Below, piece after piece: positions 11,186 through 24,200 of a DNA stretch of 64,000 nucleotides; position 1 is the stretch's first letter, and every line of letters begins with the position of its first letter. A model generated the notes under the pieces. It worked only from the letters and a program-made list of their open reading frames with translations. It was not told the DNA's origin and did not search any database. The translations under genes and the position numbers were made by a program. The DNA comes from Aquilaria yunnanensis (lineage: Eukaryota > Streptophyta > Magnoliopsida > Malvales > Thymelaeaceae): contig CM077595.1 of the NCBI GenBank assembly GCA_039654915.1, positions 51,243,501-51,307,500 of the forward strand, read 5' to 3'.

Positions 11186-14100
11186 GTTATGAACGTTTCC
11201 ATTTCATTCCAAACAAGTTATGAATGTTACCATTTCCTTCCAAACATGTTGTGAATGTTTCCATTTCATTCCAAAGAAGTTGTCAATCTTTCCATTTCAT
11301 TCCAAACAAGTTGTGAATGTTCCAATTTCATTCCAAACAAGTTGTGAATGTTTCCATTTCATTCCAAACAAGTTTTGAATGTTTCCATTCATTCCACAAG
11401 TGTGAATGTCCTCATTTCATTCTCAATAAGTTGTGAATGTATCCACTTCATTCCAAACAAGTTTTGAATGTTTCTACTTCATTCCAAACAAGTTGTCATT
11501 GTTTTCATTTCTTTCCAAACAAGTTATGACTGTTTCCATTTCATTCCAAACAAGCTGTGAATCTTCCAATTTCATTCCAAACAAGTTATCAAGGTTTCTA
11601 TTTCGTTCCAGACAAGTTTTGAATGTTTCCATTTCATTCCAAACAATTTGTGAGTGTTTCTAGTTCATTCCAAACAAGTTGTGAATGTTCCAATTTCATT
11701 CCACATAAGTTGTGAATGTTTCCATCTCATTCCAAACAAGTTTTGAATGTTTCCATCAAATTCCAAGCAAGTTTTGAATGTTTCCATTCACTCCAAACTA
11801 GTTGTGAATATCCCCATTTCATTCCAAACAAGTTGTGGATGTTTCCATTTCATTACAAACAAGTTGTGAATGTTTGCACTTCATTCCAAACATGTTGTGA
11901 ATGTTTCCACTTCATTCCAAACAAGTTCTGAATTTTTCCATTTCATTCCAAACAAGTTTTGAATGTTTCCATTTCATTCCAAACAGGTTACGAATGTTTC
12001 CATTTCATTCCAAACAAGTTTTGAATGTTCCAATCTCATTCCGAAGAAGTTGTGAATGTTTCCATTTCATTCCAAACAAGTTGTGAATGTTTCCATTTCA
12101 TTCCAAACTAGTTGTGAACGTTCCAATTCCATTCGAAACAAGTTATGAATGTTTCTCTTTCATTCCAAACAAGTTGTGAATGTTTCCAGTTCATTCAAAA
12201 CAAGTTGTAATGTTCCAATTTCATTCCAAACAAGTTGTGAATGTTCCAATTTCATTCCAAACAAGTTTTGTATCTTTCCATTCATTCCAAACTAGTTGTG
12301 AATGTCCCCATTTAATTCCAAATAAGTTCTGAATGTTTCCATTTCATTCTAAACAAGTTGTGAATGTTTCCACTTTATTCCAAACATGGTGTGAAAGTTT
12401 CCACTTCATTCCAAACAAGTTTTGAATGTTTCCACTTCATTACAAACAACTTGTGAATGTTTCCATTTCATTCCAAACAAATTGTGATTGTTCCAATTTC
12501 ATTCCAAACTAGTTGTGAATGTCCCTATTTCATTCAAAATAAGTTGTGAATGTTTCCATTTCATTCCAAACAAGTTGTGAATGTTTCCATTTCATTCCAA
12601 ACAAGTTGTGAAAGTTCCAATTTCATTCCAAACTTGTTGTGAATATTTCCACTTCATTCCAAACAAGTTGTGAATGTTTCCACTTCATTCTAAACAGGTT
12701 TTGAATGTTTCCACATCATTCCAAAACAAGTTGTGAATGTTTCCATTTCATTCCAAGGAAGTTATGAATGTTTCCACTTCATTCCAAACAAGTTATGAAT
12801 GTTTCAAGTTCATTGCAAACTAGTTGTGAATGTTTCCATTTCATTGCAAACAAGTTATGAATATTTGCATTTCATTCCAAACAAGTTGTGCATGTTCCAA
12901 TTTCATTCCAAACAAGTTGTGAATGTTTCCATTTCATTCCAAACATGTTGTGAATGTTGCCATTGCATTCCAAACAAGTTTAGTGAATGTTCCAATTTAA
13001 TTCCAAACAAGTTGTGAATGTTTCTCTTTCATTCCAAACAAGTTTTAAATGTTTCCATTTCATTCCAAACAAGTTGTGAATGTTTCCAGTTCATTCGAAA
13101 CAAGTTGTGAATGTTCCAATTTCATTCCAAACAAGTTGCGAATGTTTCCATTTCATTCCAAACAAATTTTGTATGTTTCCATTCATTCCAAATTGGTTGT
13201 GAATGTCTCTAGTTCATTTCAAATAAGTTCTAAATGTTCCTATTTCATTCCATTCAAGTTGTGATTGTTTCCACTTCATTTCAAACATGTTGTGAATGTT
13301 TCCACTTCATTCCAAACAAGTTTTGAATGTTTCCACTTCATTCGAAAAAACTTGTGAATGTTTCCATTTCATTCCAAACAAGTTTTGAATGTTTCCAGTT
13401 CATTCCAAACAACTTGTGATTGTTTCCATTTCTTTCCAAACAAGTTCTTTCATTCCAAACAAGTTGTGAATGTTTGCATTTCATTGCAAACGAGTTGTGA
13501 ATACTCCAATTTCATTACAAACTAGTTGTGAATGTCTCCATTTCATTCCAAATAAACTGTGAATGTTTCCATTTCATCCCAAACAAGTTGTGAATGTTTC
13601 AATTTTATTCGAAACAAGTTGTGAATTTTTCCATTCCATTCCATACAAGTTGTGAATGTTTCCATTTCATTTGAAACAAGTTTTGAATGTTCCAATTTCA
13701 TTCCAAACAAGTTTTGAATGTTTCCATTCATTCCAAACTAGTTGTGAACATTTCCACTTCATTCCAGACAAGTTGTGAATGCTTCCACTTCATTCCAAAC
13801 AGGTTTTGAATGTTTTCGCATCATTCCAAAACAAGTTGTGAATGTTTCCATTTCATTCCAAACAAGTTTTGAATGTTTCCACTTCATTCCAAACATGTTG
13901 TGAATGTTTGCATTTCATTCCAAATAAGTTGTGAATGTCTCCATATCATTCGAAAGAAGTTTTGAATGTTTCCATTTCATTCCAAACAAGCTGTGAATGT
14001 TCCAATTTCATTCCAAACAAGTTGTGAATGTTTCCATTTCATTCCAGACAAGTTGTGAATGTTCCAATTTCAATCCAGACAAGTTGTGAATGTTTCCATT

Positions 14101-14220
14101 TCATTCCAAGCAAGTTGTGAATGTTTCCATTTCATTCCAAACAAGTTGTGAATGTTGCAATTTCATTCCAAGCAGGTTGTGAATGTTTCAATTTCATTCC
14201 AAACAAGTTTTGAATGTTTC
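11186..14220. repeat. 31-bp satellite array, block 3
   Basis: Monomers continue from the family 3 LTR to a family 2 fragment at 14221. Units reading TTTCCATTCATTCC, one to two bases short, are common here. No gene was found. Confidence 0.96.
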
Positions 14221-14441
14221 TGAGGTGAACCCCGATTGTATAAAGACCATGAAATGCGCCTAAGATGTTTTTCAAGCTCCACAAGACATCAAAGAGAGTG
14301 GATTTGAGTACCCCCACCCCTAATAAACCTGTGACTAGAAACAAGAAGTATAAGAACACCAAAAACACAAGAAGACTTGGTCACCAAGGTAGTCCACAAA
14401 GAACCAAAGAGAAATTCTCTCCAAAGTAGCAATATTATTTC
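14221..14441 (-). mobile_element. Truncated family 2 LTR fragment
   Basis: It begins TGAGGTGAACCCCGATTG, a diverged match to the family 2 terminus TGATGCGAACCCCGATGG, and stays alignable for about 220 bp to AATATTATTTC. It then joins satellite directly. The remaining 800 bp of LTR is missing and there is no TSD. It has more mismatches to the other family 2 LTRs than they have to each other, so it is probably older. Confidence 0.85.
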
Positions 14442-14490
14442 ACGCTTCCGCTTCATTCCAAACAAGTTGTGACTGTTTCCACTTCATTCC
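14442..14490. repeat. Satellite sliver between two family 2 insertions
   Basis: About 49 bp of satellite, roughly one and a half monomers, separates the LTR fragment from the next solo LTR. Its last five bases, ATTCC, are the left TSD of that LTR. Confidence 0.9.
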
Positions 14491-15514
14491 TGATGCGAAC
14501 CCCGATGGTATAAAGACCATGAAACGCGCCCAAGATGTGATTCAAGCTCCACAAGACATCAAAGAGACTAGGTTTAAAACCCCCACCCCTAATCAACTTG
14601 TGATTAGAAACGAGAAGTATAGAACTCCAAGAACACAAGCACACTTGTGCACCAAGGCAGTCCACAAAGAACCAAAGAGAAAACCTCTCCAAAGAGCAAT
14701 ATCATTTTGAAATTTTTCTGTATATTTACATCCAAAATATGTGCCTTTATATAGCCCTAAACTAGGGTTAAAAGCTGGGCAAAATTCGCAGCCCAAGTCA
14801 CCTAGGAAACCTAGTTACAAAGGACTCAAGAAAACCTAGTTAAACTAGGACTCTAACACACTTTTAACACATGTTTAAGGTGTGCAGCGAATTCCTTTTA
14901 TCCTAAATGACCTGAATCAATTCCATGGCCTAAATAACATCCTAAATAATGTAAATAAATATGAAAATAAAATAAAATACGTTACAAAACAAGATTGGCC
15001 ATAAAAACTCAAAAATAGCCTTCTTGGGTGATTCTGGCTTGTGTCTCCAACTTCAAGCTGAAATTCGAACTTGATGCTGCATCAATGATTTCTCAAAATG
15101 CAAAGCATGAAAGTTGTAGATCTCTTTCTTAGCTTTTAAATGACACCTGAACCACACAAAACGGACATCTAAAGCCAAAGATATGCCCAAAATACTGCAA
15201 CTGCTTCTGAAACAGCGATAACTCGTAAATGGCGACTTTGAAACTAAATTGGACGTCCTTAACGTGCAAACTGGGTTTGATGGGCTTCATATGATTTGTA
15301 GCTCTAGATGTTAGCTTTCCAATGAATCAAGAATCACTCAATTATGATCTGTTTGGCTCAAGATATGATTTTTCCACCAGAACATCGCCAATCTGTCAAC
15401 ATCCGAGCTTGAAGTGCACTAGTGAGCTCCTTAGCCTTTTTCCTTGTCAATGGTCCACTAGAAACCTTCAGTGGGTCCTTGCCTTCCTTGGTTGTGCCTT
15501 CTTTGATCGTATCA
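14491..15514 (-). mobile_element. Solo LTR of family 2
   Basis: Complete LTR of about 1,024 bp from TGATGCGAAC to GATCGTATCA, flanked by ATTCC at 14486-14490 and 15515-15519. On the reverse strand the first 100 or so bases of the LTR encode the conserved GPLTRKKAKE-type peptide that ends the element's long frame in the full copies. No internal sequence is present. Confidence 0.94.
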
Positions 15515-15601
15515 ATTCCAAAGAAGTTTTGACTGTTTCCACTTCATTCCAAAGAAGTTTTGACAGTTTCCACCTCATTCCAAACAAGTTACGAATATTT
15601 C
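15515..15601. repeat. Satellite sliver before a full family 2 element
   Basis: About 87 bp (nearly three monomers). It begins with the right TSD of the preceding solo LTR (ATTCC) and ends with the left TSD of the next element (ATTTC). Confidence 0.92.
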
Positions 15602-16622
15602 TGATGTGAACCCCGATGGTATAAAGACCATGAAACTCGCCCAAGATGATTTTCAAGCTCCACAAGACATCAAAGAGACTGGGTTTGAAGACCCCCACCC
15701 CTAATCAACCTGTGATTAGAAACGAGAAGTATAGAACTCCAAGAACACAAGCACACTTGTGCACCAAGGCAGTCCGCCAAGAACCAAAGAGAAAACCTCT
15801 CCAAAGAGCAATATTATTTCGAAATTTTTCTGTATCTTTACATCTAGAATATGTGCCTTTATATACGCCTAAACTAGGGTTAAAAGCTGGGCAAAATTCG
15901 TAGCCTAAATCCCTTAGGAATCCTAGATACAAAGACATAGAAAATCCTAGTCAAATTAGGACTCTAATTCCTAGTTTGAACAAGTTTAATGAATGCAGCG
16001 TATGCCACTTGTCCAAAACGATTTAAAACTATTTCATAGCCTAAATAACTTCCTAAATAATGTAAATAAATAGGAAAATAAAATAAAATACGTTACAAAA
16101 TAAGATTGGCCATAAAAACTCCAAAATAGTCTTCTTGGGTGATTCTGGCTTGTGTCTCCAACTTCAAGCTGAAATTCGAACTTGAAGCAGCAATGATTTA
16201 TCAAAATTCAAAGCATTAAAGTTGTATCTATATTTCTTAGCTTTGAAATCACACTTGAATCACACAAAATGGACTTCTGAATCGAAAGATATTCCCAAAA
16301 TACTGCAACTGCTTCTGAACCAGCGATAACTCGTAAATCGCAACTTTGAAGCTAAATTGGACCTCCTTATCGTGCAAACTGGGTTTCATGGTCTTCATAT
16401 GATTTTCAGCTCCAGATGTTAGCTTTCCAATGAATCAATAATTACTCAATTCCAATCTGTTTAGCTCAAGATATGAATTTTCTACCAGAACATCGCCAAT
16501 CTGTCAAAATCCAAGCTTGAAGTGCACTAGTGAGCTCCTTAGCCTTTTTCCTTGTCAATGGTCCACTAGAAACCTTCAGTGGGTCTTTGCCTTCCTTGGT
16601 TGTGCCTTCTTTGATCGTATCA
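15602..16622 (-). repeat. 3' LTR of family 2 copy 1
   Basis: It runs from TGATGTGAAC (one change from TGATGCGAAC) to GATCGTATCA. Read on the minus strand it directly follows the polypurine tract. The long frame of the element continues about 155 bp into it. Confidence 0.92.
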
Positions 16623-18415
16623 GCTCCCCCCTCCTTAGAAGGATTCGTCCTTGAATCAAAACCTACACTAGAAATGGGAATTCAATCAATAACAATGAAA
16701 TAATCAACACATAAGCACTTACCTTTCACATATGAACCAATAGCATGGAATGCTTGTGTATGGAGCTTTAATCTTGTGTAAAACCTGAACCAATATCCAA
16801 ATGCAATGATACCTCCTGGATCAAAGACAAAGCTTGAAACAATTAGCACAAAAAATTTGAATGTTTGCACAATTTTCATCTTAACTCTAGGCATCACTTT
16901 CATTGCCTTTGCCATCTCAAAAACATTACTCTAACAACAAGTAAAAGTGTAGGAATAATTTACCTTAGGGATGCTGTATGCACTCAAAACAAATGGACCT
17001 AAACTCACACAAGTATTATAGTTATGAAAAGCACAAGTTATGCATGTCAAGACAATAGTTTGCATAGGCCATTCAAGCAAACAAGAACTGAACACAATGT
17101 GGCCTAAACTAATAACAAAACTAGGATGCATGAATTTCACAAAAATCCTAAGCATTTTAAATGAAACAAGATTGGAGTAGATAGGATTAAGTGAAACCAA
17201 TTTAGTAGCAAACTTATTTTTGCATGTATATGCACAACAATGCATGAAATTTGTGCATGGGATGTGACACAAAACAAAGGACTCAACATACCTCCTTAAA
17301 AGGCTGAATTTAAAACCAGAATTTTCACTCAAAATAAAAACTTTCAGGTTTAGACATAAAGCAAAAAGATCAATGCTGAAAAGTTTGTGTAATGCATGTG
17401 TCAAGATAAAAAAATGCTTGCTGGAAAATAAAGATTGACAGACAAAAATGGGCTGAATTAAAATGTGAATCAAAGAAGTATGTAATGCATGTGTAACAAC
17501 CAATTTATGCATGAAAAATTCCAAAGAAGCAGGTTTAACTTGAGGCAAAACAAAACAATGTGACATGGATGCAAAGTAAACAAATTCAAAAACAAAAGAC
17601 AACAAAACAGATTTTCCTCTAGAGAAACTCAAGCAATTCCAAAGATGATTTGACAAAACCAAAGAATTTGAAGCTTGTAAACCATATTTTGTCAAATTTC
17701 CATGTTTACTTCCTTCTCTTAATCTAGTTTCATGAAAACCATTTGTCAAAATAACATTGCAAGCAAACACACATTGTTTGAGATTTTCATGCAAAACTAC
17801 ATCAAATCTAGGTGTTAGGAAGAAATACATTACAGTGGTTGGACTTAGTCTCCAAGTATCTTCCTTTGGTGTAGGAACCACAAAATTTCCACCTTTGCAC
17901 TTAATGGCTTCGGTTGGAGTTGCATCAATTTCATCCCCTTGAAACATAGGATAAGAAACAATGTTAGGCAAATTTTTGCATATGAAATCACTTAGGCTTA
18001 CCTTAACTTGTTCCTTCTCAACCTCCTTTTTTGTTTTAATGCATGGGACATGGCTTGGAATATTAGGGACACCAACTTCTTTAATGGGCAGCAACTCACT
18101 TGATTCTTGTAGCTCATCTCCACTTAATTCCTAAAAAAAAGACAACACAACACTAGAAGAAGACTCCATTACGTTAGATGAAAGTATGGCTTCTCTGTTG
18201 GTCTTTCTCTCTTCACTTGGCTTAGGTTCATTACACTCTTGTCTTCTCTCAACTTCGCACTCAATTTCTTCACTCGGGAACTCTCCACTCTTCTTCCCCT
18301 CATGTTCACTCTTCTCACTTAATCTCTCGGTTGTTCTCTCAACTTTCCCCTCATCACTCTTGCCCTCAACTTTCCCCTCTTTTACTTTTCTCTCAACCTC
18401 ACTTTGAATTTTTCT
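16466..18415 (-). pseudogene. Unrecognised C-terminal region of the family 2 long frame, copy 1 (broken)
   Basis: This continues in the same frame as the gag region upstream. Its first part is rich in Glu, Lys and Arg; the middle has several hydrophobic, Phe/Leu/His-rich stretches with scattered Cys. The end, FDSRTNPSKEGGAD, resembles the C-terminal tail of plant gypsy polyproteins. The polypurine tract encodes KEGGA, after which the frame enters the LTR. Stops at 18131-18133, 16931-16933 and 16682-16684 interrupt it; copy 2 has sense codons at all three. I recognise no enzyme domain and infer no function. Confidence 0.7.
16623..16636 (-). promoter_or_regulatory. Polypurine tract of family 2 copy 1
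   Basis: On the minus strand it reads AAGGAGGGGGGAGC, ending exactly where the 3' LTR starts. This is the expected plus-strand primer for reverse transcription. The same bases are also coding (Lys-Glu-Gly-Gly-Ala). Confidence 0.85.
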
Positions 18416-19363
18416 TTAATCCTCCAAGACTTGTTGTGGTGAAAGTGGTATAAGTATGATTGACTTTTCTTGTTGCAGCCGAGACAAGTCTCCTTTTGTG
18501 GCCTTCATGTTTGGCTTGGGCACTTCTCTCACATCCTTACTCCATGCTCCTCTCCATGTGGAAATTTCTCCTTGACACATCTTGGTTGCCTTTGCTCTCT
18601 TGATGCTCCTCTCGGCCTTAATGGCATGATGAAGCAAATCCTCCATGTTGACATATGGCACCATCTCCACTTCGTTCGCAATCTCAAGATTGAGACCATT
18701 AATGAATCTAGCAATGGTGGTCTCCTCATCCTCCATGATGTTGGCTCGGGTCAAGGTCCTCTCCAAGTCTTTATGGTAGTCCTCCACACTCCTTTGGCCT
18801 TGCACTAGCTTTTGAAGCTTTAAGCGTTGATCTCTATAGTAGGAGCTAGGCACAAATCTCCTCCTCATTAAGGCTTTAAGGGCTCTCCATGTATGTATGG
18901 GCTCCTCCTCATTCCTTCTCCTAGAAGTAACATCCTGATTTCACCATACAAGAGCATAATTAGTGAACTTTATGGTAGCCAATTTAACCTTCTCTTTCTT
19001 GGAGTAATGATGGCAATCAAACACCATCTCAATCTTTTGCTCCCACTCCCAATATGCATCGGGGTCACTCCTCCCTTGGAAAGGTGGAATGGTAGGCTTG
19101 ATGGAATTTAGGTTGTTATCCTCTCTTGGCTCACACCTCATTGGAAACCCATAGTCATGCCAAACTCTTACTTCCTCCTCGGGTTCTTTTCTCCTTGGAC
19201 CTCTCGTTGGCAACCTCAAATCAATGTCCTCAATCCTCCCCACAAGTCTATTGAGAGTTTCTTGAAATTCTCTCATGGTTGGCTCCTCATTGTGTCTCAC
19301 TTTCATCCTCCTATCCTCCTGGCCCTCCATACTCCTGAAAATAACAAAGATCCTCACAAACAC
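18416..19363 (-). pseudogene. gag: Gypsy-type gag, family 2 copy 1 (broken)
   Basis: This matches the Ty3/gypsy retrotransposon gag domain, which packages element RNA into cytoplasmic particles. Motifs include FQGRSDPDAYWEWEQKIEMV, then, after the break, LKALMRRRFVPSSYY and GQRSVEDYHKDLE. The frame starts at 19363 with a second Met at codon 12. A stop at 18941-18943 replaces the second Trp of a WW pair kept in copy 2 (TGG to TGA), and another at 18416-18418 replaces a Gln (CAA to TAA). No frameshift is seen. There is no CCHC zinc knuckle, which many but not all gypsy gags have. Confidence 0.85.
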
Positions 19364-20226
19364 TCACCTCACGTGTTTCACTCAAAATATGAACACTCAA
19401 AACACTCAATTTGTTAGTGAGATATTGCTTATTCAAAGAGTTCTCCAAAGTTCTAAGAAAACTATCCTCAAAGCACACAAGAAAACTTGAATTTTCGAAG
19501 AACTATTTTGACTCCAGAAGAGGTGGGCTAAACAAGCTTTAAAAGACTCTAGGAAGCTCTTGCAATTGATGATCACAAGAACCACACAGAAAGCTTTTTG
19601 GCTTAAAAACAATGGGATAGGTTTTGGGGCGCAAAACTTTCAACACTTTGAGAAAACTTCTTTTTTTGCAAGCTCTTTTCTTTTCTTTTCTTTGCTCTTT
19701 CTTTTTCTTTTCTTTTCCTTCCTTTTTTTTTTCCTCCTTTTTTTTTTTGCTTGCTGTTTTGATGCTAACCAAACGTTCTCCTTGAAACTCCTTGTTGCCA
19801 AAGACAAAAAGTTAGAATTCTTTTCGGCCAAGACAAGAAAACTAGTGAAATTGGCACAATTTGAAGCAACTTTTTGATACCGAAAATTCCTGAACTTGGA
19901 TCCTTCTTTTTTTGAAGTTTTCTGGACTCTAAGATGCTGGAAACAATGAAAACAAAAGAGATTAATATGGCTGGACATGAAACAGAAAGATAAGAATTAG
20001 ACAAGAACAAACGAATTGAAACCGAGAACACTAAGTGACACGGATTGACTTCTTTTTGTTGTTTTTGTGATTTTTGGACTTGAACAAGGATGCAACAAAA
20101 GGACAGACCTGAAACAAGAAGAAAATAGATTAAAACAGAGAATTAAAGCATGAAATTACTGGACAAAATTGAAGGAAAAATGAAGAGAAACAAGAACACA
20201 AAGATATGTCCTTCAATGGAACTTGT
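19364..20226 (-). other. Untranslated leader of family 2 copy 1
   Basis: About 860 bp between the primer-binding site and the first gag Met. It includes a pyrimidine-rich stretch at about 19670-19750 on the + strand (long T runs broken by C), purine-rich in the element's RNA. Short frames through it are low-complexity Lys/Glu or Phe strings and I treat them as non-coding. Confidence 0.7.
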
Positions 20227-20239
20227 GGCTCTGATACCA
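20227..20239 (-). promoter_or_regulatory. Primer-binding site (initiator-Met tRNA), family 2 copy 1
   Basis: The minus strand reads TGGTATCAGAGCC, matching the 3' end of plant initiator-Met tRNA, two bases inside the 5' LTR. It fixes the element's orientation. Confidence 0.92.
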
Positions 20240-20241
20240 AC

Positions 20242-21261
20242 TGATGCGAACCCCGATGGTATAAAGACCATGAAACTCGCCCAAGATGTTTTTCAAGCTC
20301 CACAAGACATCAAAGAGACTGGGTTTGAAGACCCCCACCCCTAATCAACTTGTGATTAGAAACGAGAAGTATAGAACTCCAAGAACACAAGCACACTTGT
20401 GCGCCAAGGCAGTCCGCCAAGAACCAAAGAGAAAACCTTTCCAAAGAGCAATGTTATTTCGAAATTTTTCTGTATCTTTACATCTAGAATATGTGCCTTT
20501 ATATACGCCTAAACTAGGGTTAAAAGCTAGGCAAAATTCGCAGCCTAAATCCCTTAGGAATCCTAGATACAAAGACATAGGAAATCCTAGTCAAATTAGG
20601 ACTCTAATTCCTAGTTTGAACAAGTTTAATGAATGCAGCGTATGCCACTTGTCCAAAACGATTTAAAACTATTCCATAGCCTAAATAACTTCCTAAATAA
20701 TGTAAATAAATAGGAAAATAAAATAAAATACGTTACAAAATAAGATTGGCCATAAAAACTCCAAAATAGTCTTCTTGGGTGATTCTAGCTTGTGTCTCCA
20801 ACTTCAAGCTGAAATTCGAACTTGATGCAGCAATGATTTATCAAAATTCAAAGCATTAAAGTTGTATCTATCTTTCTTAGCTTTGAAATCACACTTGAAT
20901 CACACAAAATGGACTTCTGAATCGAAAGATATTCCCAAAATACTGCAACTGCTTCTGAACCAGCGATAACTCGTAAATCGCGACTTTGAAGCTAAATTGG
21001 ACATCCTTATCGTGCAAACTGGGTTCATGGTCTTCCTATGATTTTCAGCTCCAGATGTTAGCTTTCCAATGAATCAAGAATTACTCAATTCCGATCTGTT
21101 TAGCTCAAGATATGAATTTTCTACCAGAACATCGCCAATCTGTCAAAATCCAAGCTTGAAGTGCACTAGTGAGCTCCTTAGCCTTTTTCCTTGTCAATGG
21201 TCCACTAGAAACCTTCAGTGGGTCCTTGCCTTCCTTGGTTGTGCCTTCTTTGATCGTATCA
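20242..21261 (-). repeat. 5' LTR of family 2 copy 1
   Basis: A 1,020-bp LTR from TGATGCGAAC to GATCGTATCA. It differs from its partner at only a small fraction of sites, implying recent insertion. A TATATA-type box reading leftward lies near 20500, giving a short R-U5 before the primer site. Confidence 0.92.
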
Positions 21262-24200
21262 ATTTCTATTTCATTCCAAACAAGTTGTGCAAGTTCCAAT
21301 TTCATTCCAAACAGGTTGTGAATGTTTCCATTTCATTCCAAACAAGTTGTGAATGTTTCCATTTCATTCCAAACAAGTTGCCAATGTTCCAATTTCATTC
21401 CAAACAAGTTGTGAATGTTTATCTTTCATTCCAAACAAGTTTTGAATGTTTCCATTTAATTTGAAACAAGTTGTGAATGTTTCCAGTTCATTTGAAACAA
21501 GGTGCGAAAGTTCCAATTTCATTCCAAACAAGTTGTGAATGTTTCCATTTCATTCCAAATAAGTTTTGTATGTTTCCATTCATTCCAAACTAGTTGTGAA
21601 TGTCCCTATTTCATTCCAAATAAGTTCTGAATGTTTCCATTTCGTTCCAAACATGTTGTCAATGTTTCCACTTTATTCCAAACAAGTTTTGAATGCTTCC
21701 ATTTCATTCCAAAGAACTTGTGAACGTTTCCAATTCATTCCAAACAAGTTTTGAATATTTTCATTTCATTCCAAACAAGTTGTGAATCTGCCAATTTCAT
21801 TCCAAACAGGTTGTGAATGTTTTCAGTTCATTCCAAATAAGTTTTGAATGCATCCATTCATTCAAAACTAGATGTGAATATTTCCACTTCATCACAAATA
21901 AGTTGTGAATGTTTCCACAGGTTTTGAAAACATCATTCCAAAACAAGTTGTGAATGTTTCCACTTCATTCCAAACAAGTTATGAATGTTTCAAGTTCATT
22001 CCAAACTAGTTGTAAATGTTTCCATTTCATTCCAAACAAGTTGTGAGTGTTTCCATTTCACTCCAAACAGTTTGTGAGTGTTTCCATTTCATTCCAAAGA
22101 AATTGTGAATGTTTCCATTTCATTCCAAACAAGTTGTGAATGTTCCAAATTCATTCCAAACAAGTTGTGACTGTTTCGATTTCATTCCAAACAAGTTGGG
22201 AATGTTTGAAATAAGTTGTGAATGTCCCCATTTCATTCCAAATAAGTTGTGAATGTTTCCATTTCATTGCGAACAAGTTGTGAATGTCCCCATTTCATTC
22301 CAAATAAGTTGTGCATGTTTCCATTTCATTGCGAACAAGTTGTGAATGTATCCACTTCATTCCAAAGAATTTTAGAATGTTTCCACTTCATTCCAAAAGA
22401 ATTTGTCAATGTTTCCATTTCATTCCAAACAAGTTGTGAATGTTTGCATATCGTTCCAAAGAAGTTGTGAAAGTTTCCATTTCATTCCAAACAAGTTGCA
22501 ATTGTTCCAATTTCATTCCAAACAAGTTGTGAATGTTTCCATTTCATTCCAAACAAGGTGTGAATGTCTAAATTTCATTCCAAATAAGTTGCGAATGTTT
22601 CAACTTCATTCCAAAGAAGTTTTGAATGTTTCCACTTCATTCCAAACAAGTTTTGAATGTTTCCATTTCATTCCAAAGAAGTTTTTAATGCTTCCACTTC
22701 ATTCCAAACAAGTTTTGAATGTTTTCACTTCAATCCAAACAAGTTTTGAATGTTTCCATTGATTCCAAATAAGTTGTGAATGTCCCCATTACATTCCAAA
22801 TAAGTTGTGAATGTTTCCATTTCATTCGAAACAAGTTATGTTTCCATTTCATTTCAAACAAGTTGTGAATGTTTCCATTTCATTCCAAACAAGTTGTGAA
22901 TGTTCCAATTTCATTCCAAACAAGTTGTGAATGTTTCCATCTCATTCCAAACAAGTTGTGAATGTTCCAATTTCATTCCAAACAAGTTGTGAATCTTTCC
23001 ATTCAATGCAAACAAGTTATGAATGTTTCCATTTGATTCCACACAAGTTGAGATTGTTTCTATTTCATTCCAACCAATTTGTGAATGTTTCCATTTCCTT
23101 CCAAAGAAGTTGTGCATGTTTCCACTTCATTCCAAACAAGCATTGAATGTTTCAATTTCATTCCAAACAAGCATTGAATGTTTCCACTTCATTCCAAATA
23201 AGTTGTAAATGTTTCCATTTCATTCCAAACCAGTTGTGAATGTTTCCAATTCATTCCAAACAAGTAATCACTGTTTCCATTTCATTGCAAACAAATTGTG
23301 ATATTCTAATTTCATTCCAAACTAGTTGTGTATGTTTCCATTTCATTCCAAACAAGTTTGGAAAGTTTCCTTTTCATTCCAAAGAAGTTGTGAATGTTTC
23401 CATTTCATTCAAAACAAGATGAATGTTCCATTTTCACTACAAACAAGTTCTGAATGTTTCCATTTCATTTGAAACAAGTTTTGAATGTTTCCATTTCATT
23501 CCAAACAAGTTTTGAATGTTTCCATTTCATTCCAAACAAGTTCTAAATGTTCTAATTTCATTACAAACTAGTTGTGAATGTTCCATTTTCATTCCAAACA
23601 AGTTGTGAATGTTTCGATTTCATTCCAAACAAGTTATGCATGTTTCCATTTCATTCTAAACAAGTTATGAATGTTTCCATGTCATTCCAAACATGTTTTG
23701 AATGTTTGCATCTCATTCCAAACAAGTTATGAATGTTTCCATCTCATTCCAAACAAGTTGTGAATGTTTTAATTACATTCCAAACTAGTTGTGAATTTTT
23801 CCATTTCGTTCCAAACAAGTTGTGAATCCTTCCACTTCATTCCAAACATGTGGTCGATGTTTCCATTCAGTCCAAACATGTTGTGAATGTTTCCACTTCA
23901 TTCCAAACAAGTTATGAAGGTTTCCATTTCATTCCAAACAAGTTTTGAATGTTTCCATTTCATTCCAAACAACTTATGAATGTTTCCGTTTCATTCCAAA
24001 CAAGGTTTGAATGTTTCCATTTCATTCCAAACTAGTTGTGAATGTTTCCATTTCATTCCAAACAAGTTGAGAATGTTTCCATTTCACTCCAAACAAGTTG
24101 TGCATGTTTCATATTCTTTCCAAAAAACTTGTGAATGTTTCAATTTCATTCCAAACAAGTTGTGAATAGTTCCATTTCATTGCAAAAATTTGTAAATGTT

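Larger units (their letters stand above)
15602..21261 (-). mobile_element. Full-length gag-only gypsy-derived element, copy 1
   Basis: A 5,660-bp element with two LTRs of about 1,020 bp, a primer-binding site next to the right LTR and a polypurine tract next to the left LTR, so it reads right to left. The TSD is ATTTC at 15597-15601 and 21262-21266. The interior has a Ty3/gypsy-type gag domain and a long unrecognised extension, with no protease, reverse transcriptase, RNase H or integrase motif. This fits the class described as TR-GAG (terminal-repeat elements with gag only), which must borrow enzymes from an autonomous relative. The LTRs look about 98% identical by eye. Five in-frame stops break the coding frame. 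Confidence 0.93.

Noticed and set aside
16931..18094. A 387-codon minus-strand frame as a separate host gene
   Set aside because: It lies within the family 2 element in frame with gag, is repeated in copy 2 as part of a longer frame, and is bounded by mutated stops.
19560..19877. A 105-codon plus-strand frame rich in Phe and Leu
   Set aside because: It reads the pyrimidine-rich tract in the element's leader on the strand opposite to transcription. It is low-complexity and changes with T-run length in copy 2.
22403..22762. Open frames of 60-119 codons throughout the satellite, such as the 119-codon frame here, with repeated MFPFHSKQVVNV-like peptides
   Set aside because: Three 31-bp units make 31 codons with one TGA per cycle on each strand. 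Frames longer than 30 codons appear wherever a stop is mutated, on both strands alike, with no start context, splice signal or conservation beyond the DNA repeat.
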